This document shows positions 10,474 to 22,739 of a DNA stretch of 64,000 bases, piece after piece (the first letter of the stretch is position 1; each line of letters opens with the position of its first letter). Under the pieces are notes generated by a model that saw nothing but the letters and a program-made list of their open reading frames with translations, did not search any database and was not told where the DNA came from. The DNA is from Brachionus manjavacas (taxonomy: Eukaryota > Rotifera > Eurotatoria > Ploima > Brachionidae). Where the stretch lies: the NCBI GenBank assembly GCA_019054805.1, contig JAHQIY010000006.1, forward strand, positions 124,001 through 188,000. The letters are read 5' to 3'. A program made the translations under genes and the position numbers.

Positions 10474-10583
10474 TTTAGTTTTCAGCTTGAAAGTTGTTTT
10501 GGTTTAAAAGCATAAATAGAAATAAATAGGAACTTATGTGTCACGTGACCTTGATTGAAAGCGAACAAAAGTGGTCTTTGTGC

Positions 10584-10597
10584 GTTGCCATGGCAAC
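10584..10597. promoter_or_regulatory. X-box (RFX factor site) in the pih1d1 promoter
   Basis: GTTGCCATGGCAAC is a perfect 14-bp palindrome and an exact match to the RFX consensus (GTNRCC-AT-RGYAAC form). It lies 111 bp upstream of the pih1d1 ATG, within the distance range known for ciliary genes in worms and flies. The surrounding 10530-10640 is GC-richer than the nearby intergenic DNA. The family logic is known; occupancy here is inferred. Confidence 0.75.
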
Positions 10598-10599
10598 TT

Positions 10600-13500
10600 G
10601 ACTAAAAGCCTCGTCACTTGTCTTCTAATTTATCACTGCGCATCTACCACCGAATTACTAATTAAAGAGCCGTGCTATTACTCTTCAATGTAATTATATC
10701 ATCATGAAAGCATTTATTTCTATTTATCCTTTAAATCGAAAGCAGCAATTAGAAATCCGAAAGGGTCCTAATGGTGTATCTAATTAAACAAGAGAGTAGA
10801 ATTTTGTGAATTTAATGATGTTAACATGCAAACAAAATTTAGTTGTAGAGTGTGTTTTTAAGGAGAAAAAAAAACAGAAGAGAAGCAATGAATTGAAGCG
10901 TGTTGAGTTAGCTTGAGCATTTGATAATATCATGGTATCAAGTGAAATTTAGATTACAAAGATCATTTCTAAGTGGGCTCGATAAATCGATAAATGCCAT
11001 TGATTTACTTCACTAAGAACAAAACCAACAAAAGCCACCAAGCTAAACCAACACAACACAACACGGTATGATCTCGGTTGTTTTCATTTCGCCAACTGTT
11101 TGCCAAATTTTGTTGTGTGTGTGTGTGTGTGTTTTTTTTTCCACCATTTCTTTTTTCTTTAATCAATTGGACTCTACTCAAACATCAAATGTAAATTTCT
11201 TATCAATTAATAATCAAGCGCATATATAAATAAATATAAATTTCTTAAATAATTAATTTTATTTGTAGCGAACAAAAGTTGCAAATTTCAAACAAAACAA
11301 TAAAAAAAAAAAGGAAAAAAGCAAAAAAAAAAAAAAGAAAAAGCAGTTAACAGAAACGCGGTACAGCCACAGAAGTGATGAAAGGGAATGAAAAAAAAAA
11401 AAGAAGAGAAGTCGGAAGAATCGACTGAAATATGATTAATTTTTAATCTAGTATCAGATCACTTACTCAAGGATTAATATTTCAAATAGATTTTTTCTTC
11501 TTTATGTTTTGTTTCTGATTGAATTAAATTCAAATTTAATTAAAACAAAACACAAAATTTTTGATTGCTTGTCGGTCAAGTCTCTTGTTTGCTAGGAATT
11601 AAGAAACTTCCGTTTGAATGTTTGTTTAAATGACAAGTTCGATCAATAGACTAAAAGAGAGAAAGAGAAAGATTAGCTCGGACAAATAATCAATGAAAAT
11701 GATGTTTGCCTTAGGTGATAATTTTCAATTTAGTTTTTATTAGATTAAACTTTTCTCTTGCATGAAGCTCCAAGCAATCAAATGACAATTTTTCTTCTCT
11801 CTCTCTCTCTCTCTCTTTCTCTTTCTCTCTCTTTCTCGTCTTTTTGTTTTAAAATTGGATTAAGAATGGAAAAGAGTTTATTCTGAATGATCGATTAGAG
11901 CAATGCAGGTGCAAGTGTTGTTAGTCAAGTCAAGTCTATTTGAAATAAATGAATTTCGATTTAATAAATCAATCAGAGCCATTTTTCATTTGCTAACGAT
12001 GTTTCGGTTCAGTGGGCATGATGATGCACGTGTTGGTCCAAGCGCGAAAATCCAGCACACAGATTTGTTTATATATGTACACACATTGGGCCTGAGCGAA
12101 TAGCTGCGAGAGGAGATGCTCGCGGTTAAAATAACCAAATTAAGTGTTGAGTGTAGATAAGATAAGCGTCTAAATGTAGATAGCAAAATGAGTTTAATTC
12201 CGTATTTGAATTGACAGCTCTCTAATTGGTTTTTAATATCACTTTGGCAAGCGATATTGGCAGATTAGATAACTTGGTCGAGCGCAAGTGAACTCACTTG
12301 TTATTGGCCCAACGAGCTAATTAACTTTTGGACTTATTCAAAAATGGGAGGGATTAAGAAAGCAAACAATAAAGGTTAAACTCAATAAATTCTTCTCTAG
12401 TTCTTTTTTTTTTTTTTTCATTGATCTATTGATCTCTCTTTTTGGCTCAATAAAACTGATAAAAAGTTCGTTTTATTTTTCATATCGTTCTCTTTTTTTT
12501 TTCTCTCTCTCTCTTTCTCTCAAAGGTAAACAAATAAACATTGTACTTTTTTATTGTTATTGTTGTTGCATCAGCTTTAGACTTTTTGTGTGTGGACCCA
12601 AAAAACAGTTGGATTTTTTAGATAAAGAAACGATTTTTGTCATTTTTTTTATTTTGAATGTTTTAAATGAAGCAGTGATAGTTTGATAAGATCATGTGTA
12701 TTATAGTATAGATTTGAATGTGGTGTTTTTTATTTTAAGATCAAAAGCATTTTTTTTTAGTTATTTCGGAATTAAAATAAAATTAAAGAGTCGATTTTTC
12801 AAAGCTTTGAAATATGAATTGATACATTTTAATAATAAGATTAGGTTTTTTTTTATTTAATTTTTTTAAAGCAAAGGTTTCACAACCGACATCATATTTC
12901 ACAAGCAACAAAAAAATATCCAAAATTAACAAATAATGTCTCTAATAAAATTCAAATCATAGAAGTTTAATTTAAATTTTTTTTGGTAACAAAATAATCA
13001 ATTAAAAAAACCAAGACTTCGCCAGTCTTTCCGAAGTTGCTCTTTTTTTAAGCGAATTTTCAAATTCTCAAGTCAAAATGCTCTCATCTGTGATTAATAA
13101 TTGATGTTGTTGTCCAGCAGCATTCCAAAGTCTTAGCAAACGACTATGATGCTGGCCCGAAACAAAACTGAAAAAAAGAATAACTTATCTCTTCAACTTT
13201 AGTCTAATTTTTCGCTTTAAAACGGATTATTAATGCTAGAATTACACATTCAATATTAAATTAATTAACAATTCTGTCTAGGTTATTTCTTCTTTCTAAA
13301 TATAGTAGGTTTGTTGCTTATCTAATTTGAGAAAATCAATAGGTTAAAAATGTCTAATAAAAAAATTAAATTAATAATTTTTTAACGAGTTTTTGATTGT
13401 TCTAATCAAGTGGGTTTGATGAGTTTTGCAAGTTTTAATTCTAAGAAAAAATGCTCACTTTTCTCTTGTTAAGCTCTAACTGTTTTGCTTTAAGAAAAAC

Positions 13501-14130
13501 CCTCGCTCGACCTTTTAATCTAAAACTTTGTAACTTAAATTAAAAAGGTCGACAAAAATTTAGAAAAAATTTTTTTTTTGTTTATTTCTATCTATGAAAA
13601 CTCAACTCTTTATTTTCTTTTGGTCATTTTGTTCCTGCAATATTTGGATTTAATCGAAGACATAAGACGTTCGGGACTAATGAAGAGTTCCTTTTCTTTG
13701 TGACTCCATTTTGTAAGGGTGGCCCAACAATTTAAAACTTCTCAATTTGTAGCACATGTGATTCTTAAGCTTTAAAGCGAGCAGATAGAATCAAAAATAA
13801 TACAATTGATCTATTGAGATCAAAGTTTATCATATTTTTTAAATAAGTTCATTTTTTATCTGGATAGTTGATTTTATGATTTTATAAAAATAGCATCTAG
13901 TTTATTCAGGCTTTATTTGATGTTTTTGATTCCGACTTGTAAAAGAATAATCTTTTCGCGATTGCTTTGTTATTTGATAGATAAGCCACCAAGTGACTCT
14001 AAGCGGAGATAATAATTATTATTTAAAATAAAAAATCAAAGAAAAATCAAAACGAGTCACTGTTTGGAAATAAAAACAATCTTAAATTTTAAATTTAGTT
14101 TTTATTCGGATCTATGCTCAGATTCCTTGT
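10600..14130. other. gene-free region upstream of TCF, candidate cis-regulatory DNA
   Basis: No multi-exon gene or transposase was recognised over 3.5 kb, in contrast with the transposon-filled rest of the window. There are many TAATTA/CTAATTAAA homeodomain-like cores (10660-10680, 10780-10795, 11200-11260) and simple repeats: (GT)n at 11115-11131, (CT)n at 11797-11833 and 12500-12520. Sequence up to about 12400 has more mixed base content than typical spacer. It could hold shared or TCF-specific enhancers; this is inference. Confidence 0.4.
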
Positions 14131-14340
14131 TAAAATCAAGATTTCTCTTTTGGAATGACTGTAGAGTCCCTATTCAATCCTAGTAGATAACGGAGAGGCG
14201 CTCATCTCCTTTTCTAGTACCTTTTTGAGCAACCTTTTCGATCAGACACAGAGGCTACTGCATCGAGTTGATCACCGCAAAGCATTAGAACATCGAGGCT
14301 GTTGGACTTTTAAAAAAGAGATAGGAACAGCGGAAGAATG
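14130..14340. other. GC-richer island of unknown origin
   Basis: About 210 bp with near-balanced composition inside A+T-rich DNA. Frames on both strands are short and no motif was recognised. It is likely a decayed transposon or exon fragment. Confidence 0.35.
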
Positions 14341-14519
14341 ATTGAAAAATCCTATAAAGTAAAAATTGTTCAAGGTGAAAAAAAAATTTTCTTTTACTGG
14401 CTTAATTTAATTTATTATATTTAAAAATTTAATAATAATAAAAATACATTTTTCTTCATGACCGGCCACCAAGTTTTTACCACATAGTTAAAAAAACTTC
14501 ATTCTTAGTTTTTCTATTT

Positions 14520-14640
14520 CTGAATTTTTGTTTGTATAGCGCAATGGGCTACCAAAGGTGATCTCCTGATAGGTCGCCTGCGCAAGCTTGCTTGCCATGG
14601 CTTTTATATTTGTAATTATTATTATTATTATTAATTTTTT
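14520..14640 (+). repeat. LINE 3' tail ending in (ATT)n
   Basis: The sequence TGGGCTACCAAAGGTGATCT to CTTGCTTGCCATGGCTTTTA, followed by (ATT)n at 14615-14634, looks like the 3' end of an RTE/CR1-type LINE. The coding part is not seen next to it. Confidence 0.45.
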
Positions 14641-15724
14641 AAATCAAAATTGAGTCTATGCAAAATCTGTCCATTTTCTCTGGTACATAAACGCCATAAT
14701 AAACAGTTTCAATATAAATACGCAATTAATTTGCAGAGTTTTTGCAAAGGCTCGATTTCGATTCAAAAAATTTGTTTTCAGCTTTTTTTCTTGAACAATT
14801 TTAACTTTTGAAATTTTTTTTTATTGAAATTATTCTCCTGTTCTGTTCCGCTGTCCTTAACTTCACTCTCGCGCATTCAAATTTGATCGAGCAAACTAAG
14901 TGATTTAGTCAATTTTGCTTTCATTTAGATCAGAATTTTGATTGACAGGCTTTTGTTTTTAAATAAGAAAACTATTCCGGAAATTATTTAGGGCAGTTGC
15001 GAACGACATTGCCTTTTTTAGAACGCTTTAATTAAATTAATGACAGCTCTTTTTTTTGTTTAAATAATGAATTAATCAATTTAATAAATAATTTAAGAGT
15101 TGTTAACAAAAACACATTTGATTTTAATAATGAGTGAAGTTTTAAAATGCAAAGATGTTACTTGGCACTAGAATGGATGATTCTAATTTTTGACAGACAA
15201 TCAAAATAGCAAAAGTAAATTTTCGAGAATTTGGGAGAATAAGAATCAAAGTTTTTTTTTTTTTTAATTTTTAATAAAAAAATAATCTCAACTGTGGTGA
15301 TATTAAAGTTAAATTATTGGCATTCACTTTTAGCTTAGAAGCATTTTCAAAAAATTTGGCGGATTCTTTATTAGATCTTTATTAGGACTAATTTAAGAAA
15401 TTTCTTTTGCTTTTCTTAAATAAACTTGGACTACTAGTAGTATCGGGTTGACTTGTTGAGTTCAATGAGAGAAATGCTGGAAAAAGCTTTTTTAGCTTTT
15501 GGGTTTTTACTGAGTCGAATTAATAACAAGTTGTTTTTATCAACAAAAAAATCAACTTTATTTTTTAATTCTAAATTCACGAATAAACAAGTTACAAGTC
15601 TTTTTAAGAAACGCTGTCTTTTTTTCTCTCTACTTTTGTCAATCATAATTGTCATTAGTTTTTATTTCATTTGGTCATTCATTCATTTGTTAATCAAAAC
15701 AAGGTTAAATAAGTTAAAATAAAA

Positions 15725-16660
15725 AGAATATGTCAAAATAGACAGTTACATGTGACACATGTTTAGATAGTTGAAGCATAAGGAAAAAAAAAAGAAGAAG
15801 TAGTAAGGTAGAAATTGGACAATGGATTCGTACTTCTCTATCAATCTGGTTACCAATGGAAAATATAACACCAACACATCTCTCGCACAACTCAAAAAGT
15901 CGATTAGTAACTTGTTAATTGTTTAGGTTTATCAAGACCCTCATGATACAGCATGTCGGAAGGTGAACCATATTTTAGTTTATGTATGAATGGAACTACT
16001 GAGTTTTGAATAGCCTGAATTCTGGCGTAGTGAAGTTTATTTGAATTCGATCGTTTCAATTCAGAAAAATTTGAATAACTTTTTTACTAAAAAAAATAAT
16101 TTAGTTCTGTAAAATGCTTAATATTTAAGCAAATTTGCTTAATGTAGTAAAATAACTCTGCAATTTTCTGCATTTTTGCACGCGATTAAAAAGTATTCCA
16201 ATTAAGTGTGCAATTACATTGCAGAGTTTTTGCAGACATACATATTTGGATTAAGCATAGTTGCTTTATCATAAAACATTATACAGAACTAAATTATGTC
16301 TTTTAGTAAAAAATTTTTCAAGTTTTTCTGAATTGAAAAGATCGAATTGAAACGAACTTAACAATCCCCTGAATTCCTTTAATGTTTGATTTTGAAAATA
16401 AGTTGAGACAAAAAAGAAATAGTCTAAAATTGAACCTATTACCGGTTTGTATAGATTACCTAATGTTTGAGTGTTTGGGTCCCATTCTTTATGTGACAAT
16501 ATTTTAATTAGATTTAACCTTGGGTTCCAACATTTTTTTAAATCTTGAACCATGAGAGTGAAGGTTAATTTTGAATCAAATTTAACATAAAGAAATTTTG
16601 AATCTTCTTACTATACTCTCGAGTTTATTACCATATAACTTTAAGGTTGGATATGGGTTG
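15725..16660 (-). mobile_element. LINE-A non-LTR retrotransposon copy (RT C-terminus)
   Basis: The - strand contains WNPRLNLIKILSHKEWD, TLGNLYKPVIGSILDYFFF near 16400-16540, and KLKYGSPSDMLYHEGL near 15950. These are the thumb and C-terminal segments of the reverse transcriptase that recurs at 22.8-23.8, 27.0-28.2 and 37.2 kb. It is 5' truncated, carries stops and frameshifts, and is interrupted by a MITE at 16043-16357. It resembles the Jockey/CR1 branch. Confidence 0.8.
16043..16357. mobile_element. MITE with about 75-bp inverted ends inside LINE-A
   Basis: The left end (AATTCGATCGTTTCAATTCA onward) is the reverse complement of 16275-16350, over about 75 bp with several differences. The core contains the CTCTGCAATTTTCTGCA / TTGCAGAGTTTTTGCAGA block also found at 26120-26230 and, in part, near 7730 and 14735. 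No ORF. One arm alone occurs at 25560-25645. Confidence 0.8.
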
Positions 16661-18544
16661 TTATTATTGACTCCCGATTATGGCAATGCTAACCAAAAAA
16701 ACTTGAAGAATAAAAAGTTTGTTCAAATGTTAATGTTATGAAATATAAAATGTCTGAATAATCGAGGTCAAAATATGAGGCCATTCAAATCCAAGTCCAT
16801 TTTTTTCTTATAATTTGTTAATATTTTTTTTTTGCGAGAAAAAAACGTCTTTAAAAATTTTAAATTTTCGCTAAAAAGAAAAGACTAATTGAAAAAAAAA
16901 ATCCAACTTTTTTCTCCTATTTCTAGTTATTTGTTGTACGAATGCTTAAGCCTGCAAATGATGTGCAAAATCATATCAAAATGCATTACGCTAAAATTTG
17001 CAGAGTTTTACAAATTGTATGACAGTGTGTGCAATTATGTTCTAATTGTGAGCATCTTGTTTAGTTGTTTTTTAAAATAAAAAAGGACACATTTTAGAAA
17101 ATAAAATTCTATGTTTAAAAATAATTTTAACGATTAAATTAAACTTGTTTAGCCAAAAAAAAAAGTTTTTGTGACAAAAAACAATGCTGACTTTATGTTG
17201 AGGTCTTGTCGGCTACAAGCCTCGATGATTGAATAAATTAAGATTTCATTAGTTGGGACCACACTGGTCGAGTTTATTTATTTTTTATATTTTATATTAC
17301 AAAAACGGAAAAGAGTTAATTTTTTGAAGTTTCACAGAAGTAAATTATTTTTTAGCAATATTTTTAATTTTTAAAAAATGTTGAGTGTGATTTATTTATT
17401 TGTTTTCTGTACCGAGCAAAGGCTCCTTCAGATTAAAAAAAAAAATCAAAATAAAATAAAGTTAAATAAGATAGAATAAAAATTTAAAAAATAAAATTTA
17501 ATAAAATGGTCTAAAATAGAGGAAAATTAATGAAATTGAACTAGAGAGTTACAGGATACATATTTTTAAAAAATTGTGACCCACAGAATTTACTTAAGTA
17601 GTAGTTTTTTAATTGTTTTTTGTTAAGTAGAGTGGAACGCACATTCAGCTCGTTAGGATTAAAATAAAATGGTAAATTAAGTTATGATTTAAGTGGTAAG
17701 TGGTGGCTTTGGTGTTTGAGTGCCGAGTGACTGGACGTTTTGGAAAGTTTTCAAAAGATGAAAAGAAAATGAAATGCCTAGAGAGATACCAAAGAGTGTG
17801 TGTGAATGGGTTTGATGTTGCAGCGTTTGATTGAGTGTGTGTGTGTGTTTAAGTGAAAATCTGGTTTCGTGCTAAGGAGCACCACGCATCAAGAAATGTT
17901 TTATCTTGAAACAATTATTTAATTGCAATTGTATGTAGGATGGGATGGGGGTCGGATCTGTTTGAAATATGGTTAAGTCCAGATATTTAATCAGACAATT
18001 CTAAAGTGAGCACATAAGATAAAATGAATGAAAGAAAATAAATAATAAAAAAAAATGAAAAAAAAAAAGAAGAATGTTTGTGTTGTATTCGACCGACCGA
18101 CCGACCGGCCGACCTCACACTTAAGACTTATGCACACACATACACACGCAAACACAAACACTAACAATCGATTCAAGATGAACTCTTACACTTTGAACGA
18201 ATAAAAAGATAAAACAATAAAAATAGCCCCAGTGCTTATTTTCTCACGCTCTGTTTGACTCTCACGATATTAAGACAAGTCATAATACAATTTTGTTCAA
18301 TTATTCAACAACAACAATCGCAAGACCATTTTAAAAAATAAAAAAAACAAAACCCCAAACAAAAAAAAAGAAAAAAAAAATTAAAAAAAAAGTTCACATT
18401 CATAGTGTTGTTGTTGATGTTATTTTTTTTTATTTCTGTTCATTTTTAAATAATCAAATTTTAGTTTTTCAGCTTTTAGACAATGATATTTGTTTGATAC
18501 GATTGTGCTTCTTCTTTTTCTAGTTTTGATTGAATGAATGAACC
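16661..18544. other. TCF upstream region and probable 5' UTR
   Basis: Apart from the LINE-A tail, no gene is recognised. 17690-18240 has mixed composition with (GT)n at 17837-17848 and a (GACC)n run at 18090-18114. A polypyrimidine tract ending TTTTTCTAG at about 18515-18523, some 20 bp before the TCF ATG, looks like a 3' splice site. The 5' UTR may therefore have an upstream exon or receive a spliced leader. Confidence 0.45.
17400..17475 (-). repeat. solo LINE-A 3' tail
   Basis: Read on the - strand: TTTTTTAATCTGAAGGAGCC, then TTTGCTCGGTACAGAAAACA and A/T-rich tail. It carries the GGAGC/GCTC hairpin shared with 22745-22780 and 26430-26465, without coding sequence. Confidence 0.7.
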
Positions 18545-20824
18545 ATGCCTCATTTATTGAACGAAAATTGCCCAGACAAGTCAAGCGACACGAAGAGCGA
18601 AGACGATAACCCGTTGCTCAACAACAACCCATTGTCGTCTTCATCGTTCTCCTCCTCCTCACCACCTCCACCACAACAACAACCACCACCAGCACTACCA
18701 CAATCACATGGCATCCAATCTGGCTCGCATTCATCACTCGCCGAAGCGTCAAGGTCAGCGATGGCCTCCGATGACGACGAGGACAAATCACCGCACTCAT
18801 CGCCCCACAAAAGCCTCACACCAACGCCTACCCAAGAACCAAATGACTCAAACACCAACCCTACCAGCACTAACAACAACACTAACAACAACAACATGGC
18901 GGTCAACACATCGACGCACTCGACCAACCCGGACGACTGCGACGAAATCAAAGTGTACAACGAAGAAGGCGCCGAAGAAGACGAGCAACGCACTTCGGAC
19001 AATTTGACGGAGGAAAAGAGCGAACTAATCGAGGCGAAGCCATCGGTGGCCATGGCGTCGTCGTCGTCCTCCTCGTCGCATCCGTTCTCAGTCAACAATT
19101 TGATGCTGTTCAACACAGGTCACTCGGACGCGTCCACCACCGCCAACTCCCAACAATCGTCTCTAAATCCATTTCTGCTCGGCTACAGATCACCACTCTA
19201 CAACCCACTGTACTCGCCCGAGCTAGCCAGTCACTTTGCATCATGGTGGCCAGCAGCAGCGGCCGCCAGTGCTCTCTACAACCCGGCCTCCAATCCATTC
19301 TCGGCATTCGCCTACCAACAGCAACAATTCGCAGCCGCGGCCGCCCTCTCCCGCTTCAATCCAAGTCTGTTCTTGAACGCTGCTGCCGCAGCTGCCGCCG
19401 CCAACAACAACAACAACAACAGCAACAACAACAGCAACAGCGGCAGCAGCAGCAATAGCAAAAACGATGCGGGCTCTACCAATCCGCACAACATGGCCTC
19501 ATCGTCTTCATCGTCGTCATCGTCCTCCTCTTCGTCAGCATCTCCCTTTTCCTCTTCGTCCACCACCTCCTCGTCAACCACCAGCTCGTCTCACAACAAA
19601 CTAAATCAGCCTCTACAAAACAGTAAACAATTCAATCACATCTCAAACGCCAACAAAATAAAACAAGAAATAAACTCACCTCGTCAACACCATCACCACC
19701 AACAACACCACCAGCAACTCCATCAACAACACCATCAACAACACCATCAACAGAACCATCACCACATGAACCAGCACAATATGATCATGTCACAATCAGG
19801 AGGAGCGGCAGCGGCGGCGGCGGCGGCAGGTCCACCACCGCCTCACATCCAATTGCCGTCCAAATCCAAAAAGCCTCACATCAAAAAGCCGCTCAACGCG
19901 TTCATGCTGTTCATGAAAGAACAACGAGCCAAAGTGGTCAACGAGTGTACGTTGCGCGAGTCGGCGGCCATCAACCAAATACTAGGTCGCAAGTGGCACG
20001 AGTTGGAGCGAGGCGAACAGGCCAAGTACTACGAGATGGCGAGGCAGGAGCGTCTCAAGCACATGCAGTTGTATCCGGGATGGTCGGCGCGCGACAACTA
20101 CGGCCTCAAGAAAAAGAGGCGACGCAAACGAGAAAAAGTGATCGGCGAGAACGGCGAGTTGCCGAGAAAGTGTCGCGCCCGGTACGGCCTGCAGCAGATC
20201 AATTTGTGGTGCAAGCCGTGCAGACGCAAGAAAAAGTGCATCCGCTTTGCCAACAACGAGAACGCGGAGGCGGGCTCGAATGGCGTGGGCGCAGTCAGTC
20301 CCATGATCATGGGCCCCAACGGCCACATGTATCCCAACCCCATGTACAACCCGATGATGATGAGCGGCGACTCGGCGGCCGGCAGCTTGAACGGCGCCAA
20401 CAGCGAGGACGAGTACGAGGACGATTTTGATGATATGGGCGACGAGCTGCTGCCCGGCGGCCAAGAGGACGAGACCGACGACGAAACGGACTCGGAGGAC
20501 GACGAAAACGAGCTGGACGACAGCAAGGACATGTCAGCCCTCGCCGCCCACCACGGCTTCACTTCCTCCTCGGCCTCGTCGCCAATGTACCACCCGAACA
20601 AAAAGGCCAACTTGGACACCGGCGCCCACCCTCTATCTCAAATACACCAGCAATTTCATCAGCAATTTCAGCAATCAATGGATTCATCTAAAAACGATTT
20701 GATGCAGCACATCCAGCAGATGCATCACCAGTTTCAGAGTGGACACGCGGCCATCAACGCTCTCAACTATTCAATGTTCAATGGAGCTGTCAATGAGCCC
20801 GCGCACACTGCTGCTCCCAATTAA
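18545..20824 (+). CDS. TCF/pan: TCF/LEF transcription factor (Pangolin type) with HMG box and C-clamp
   Basis: A single uninterrupted 759-residue frame; an in-frame stop two codons before the ATG fixes the start. Residues about 130-167 ([18 protein letters not shown], then [14 protein letters not shown]) match the beta-catenin-binding motif at the N-terminus of other TCFs, with the acidic core and spaced Leu residues. The HMG box runs about 445-515 ([37 protein letters not shown]), followed by the basic [10 protein letters not shown] tail. The C-clamp has Cys 543, 557, 560 and 566 (CRARYGL...[11 protein letters not shown]). Known role: nuclear effector of Wnt/beta-catenin signalling that binds CTTTGWW sites, with the C-clamp reading nearby GC-rich helper sites. 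Unusual points: an extra 130-residue low-complexity leader, poly-Ser, Asn, Ala, Gln/His tracts, a strongly acidic stretch at about 620-660, and no introns although neighbouring genes have them. Coding GC is far above the flanks. Confidence 0.97.
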   Translation: MPHLLNENCPDKSSDTKSEDDNPLLNNNPLSSSSFSSSSPPPPQQQPPPALPQSHGIQSGSHSSLAEASRSAMASDDDEDKSPHSSPHKSLTPTPTQEPNDSNTNPTSTNNNTNNNNMAVNTSTHSTNPDDCDEIKVYNEEGAEEDEQRTSDNLTEEKSELIEAKPSVAMASSSSSSSHPFSVNNLMLFNTGHSDASTTANSQQSSLNPFLLGYRSPLYNPLYSPELASHFASWWPAAAAASALYNPASNPFSAFAYQQQQFAAAAALSRFNPSLFLNAAAAAAAANNNNNNSNNNSNSGSSSNSKNDAGSTNPHNMASSSSSSSSSSSSSASPFSSSSTTSSSTTSSSHNKLNQPLQNSKQFNHISNANKIKQEINSPRQHHHHQQHHQQLHQQHHQQHHQQNHHHMNQHNMIMSQSGGAAAAAAAAGPPPPHIQLPSKSKKPHIKKPLNAFMLFMKEQRAKVVNECTLRESAAINQILGRKWHELERGEQAKYYEMARQERLKHMQLYPGWSARDNYGLKKKRRRKREKVIGENGELPRKCRARYGLQQINLWCKPCRRKKKCIRFANNENAEAGSNGVGAVSPMIMGPNGHMYPNPMYNPMMMSGDSAAGSLNGANSEDEYEDDFDDMGDELLPGGQEDETDDETDSEDDENELDDSKDMSALAAHHGFTSSSASSPMYHPNKKANLDTGAHPLSQIHQQFHQQFQQSMDSSKNDLMQHIQQMHHQFQSGHAAINALNYSMFNGAVNEPAHTAAPN

Positions 20825-21290
20825 CAACCCTCAACAAACAGCCCATCAACACAGACAACTAAAAACGAAATAAAAAAAAGAAAAAAGGAAAAAAAAAGAG
20901 AAGGAAAGAAATAATCAAATGTAAATTTCTAGTCAGAGACAGAGGCGTTTATTTTCAATGAATGATTGGATCCGTTGCTTATTTATCAAATTTTTGGTGA
21001 TATATTTGTGTAAATTTTTTTTGTTTGTTTTGTTCTTTTTTTTTTTTTTATTTAGGTGATTTTAATTTTATTTCATTTTGGGAGATTAAAGTGAAGACTC
21101 AAGATTACAAATTGCTCTCATTTTTGTCTATGAGTTTTTTAACTTTTTTTTTGTTTAAATTTAAATCTAAATTCTATTACTCTTTTTTTTTGATTGTTTG
21201 TTCGTGTGTGTGTGTGTGTGATCAGCAAATTTTGTTTTATATTGTAATTGGAATAAAATTGAAATGTTTAATGATTTTTTAGTTAAAAGT
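20825..21290 (+). other. probable TCF 3' UTR
   Basis: The sequence after the stop stays mixed in composition for about 50 bp and then becomes purine-rich. AATAAA hexamers occur near 20866 and 21250; either could direct polyadenylation. A (GT)n run lies at 21204-21219. Confidence 0.45.
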
Positions 21291-22135
21291 AAGTTATTGA
21301 CGGCGATGGGTTGACTGACGCTTATGATTGTTAAACTTGTTGTGCTATTGTTTGTATTTGTTTATGTGTCAAAGAGACTGGGTGGGCGAGTTAGCCAGTG
21401 AGTGTGTTTGATGTAAAAATTTTGCAAAATTACACAAAAAAATTTTTTGGACATAAATTTTTATTTTTTTAAAATTCTTTTTTTATTTAATTTTTAATAA
21501 TTCTCTTTCAATTTTTTGGTCAAATAATTTTTCACGGTCATACAATAAACATTTAAATAAACTTTAACTTTAAAATATATTTTTAAAATCGTAACTCTTC
21601 CCAATTGATCTTAAAACTACGCTTTCACATTTTTGTTGTAGCTCTAACAACAAAAGTCTCCTCATATAAATTTTAAACTGATGGTAAATGCGTTTTGCTG
21701 CACTAATTAAAAACAAATTGCAACTTAAGTAGGGGTGTTATTTTTCGTAAAATAATATTTAAATTCTTTGCTATAATAAAAAAATCTATAAAAATATTTT
21801 CTTTTTATTATATGCAATAAAAATTTATTTTTCTAATATTAATAAAAAAAACAAATTATATAAAATAATTTATTTGATATAAGAAATAAAAAAATGACAA
21901 AAAGAAAGATAAAAAAAAGGAAAAAACGATTAGTCAATTACTTTCGTTTAGGTCTTTTTTCATATATATAGAGCTGTATTAAAAAAAAAGATTTACATAT
22001 AGCCACAAAAAGATCCACATTCAAAGAAGCTTGGGACAAGGCAGCCAACAACTTAAAAGCAAAGAAAGCTAGAAAATAAAGTTTATTTTGTAAATAATAT
22101 TTAAATATTAATTTTCATAGTTTGTTTAAAAATGT
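21291..22135. other. A+T-rich intergenic DNA with one transposase-like scrap
   Basis: Near 22000-22080 a + strand frame reads STFKEAWDKAANNLKAKKARK before a stop, reminiscent of the last residues of an animal transposase. Nothing else was recognised. Confidence 0.35.
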
Positions 22136-22139
22136 AATA

Positions 22140-22480
22140 ATAAAAAACACATTTTTCCTTTTTTGTTGGTTTTTTACCATTTTTCGCCTTTTTTTAATTT
22201 AAAAATTTACCGAAATTTACGTAAATTTAGGTCAAAAAATTCAATCAAATTTTAATATTTTTCCTTTTTCAAAAATTCAAAAATTTTTTTTTTCATTAAA
22301 ATCGGTTTTTTGCGAGAAATTTTGGAATTTTTTTTTTTTCACTGAATTTTACAATAATTATCGTTATTTTACGAAAAATACCCTTTTTTAGATTACCATA
22401 TTTTACAGTTAATATGGTAAAATGTCGTGAATTTATCATAATTTACGTAAAATATGGTGAATTCAAGGTATCGTAGCAGC
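22140..22480. repeat. ACGTAAATTT palindrome-rich repeat
   Basis: Copies of AAATTTACGTAAATTT and TTTACCATTTTT recur in both orientations here and again at 63400-64000. The pattern suggests the ends of an A+T-rich inverted-repeat element. Confidence 0.5.
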
Positions 22481-22653
22481 CCTGTATCTGCAACATCATC
22501 TTCATCGTCAAAAAATAATATTTCAAACGGATCATCCATTTCGTCAAAACTATTTTCAGTATCTTGAAGTTCAGAGAGCTGAACCACTAGTGCTCTCTTA
22601 TTTTTTTCACGTCTACCTTTCTTTCCATTTTCTAAAAATGTTTGGAGCAACAA
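22393..22653 (-). pseudogene. MULE transposase C-terminal tail (fragment)
   Basis: The frame reads NGKKGRREKNKRALVVQLSE, then an acidic stretch (DEMDDPFEILFFDDEDD). This copies the RKRGxPxKxKxAL(V/I)xQ plus acidic-tail layout that follows the SWIM finger in the MULE fragment at 449-871. No SWIM finger or catalytic core is attached. Confidence 0.5.
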
Positions 22654-22739
22654 ACTCGTAACTTGTTGATGACTCAGTATAGTAAAAAATAGTAATAAAA
22701 ATAAGAGCAGAAGCCAAGAAATATATCATAATTTATTTT

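Noticed and set aside
12429-12686. Hydrophobic 85-residue frame
   Set aside because: Driven by T-rich and CT-repeat tracts; unlikely to be coding.
13071-13167. Possible terminal WD40 exon on the - strand (acceptor TTTTTCAG, then FVSGQHHSRLLRLWNAAG)
   Set aside because: Only 32 codons; no upstream WD exons were found between 13.2 and 14.3 kb; similarity is limited to a few residues.
13620-13745. - strand frame NCWATLTKWSHKEKELFISP with balanced composition
   Set aside because: No family recognised and no splice partners found; may be a transposon scrap.
18550-20619. Several long antisense and out-of-frame ORFs across the TCF gene
   Set aside because: They are reflections of the repeat-rich, GC-rich TCF coding sequence in other frames.
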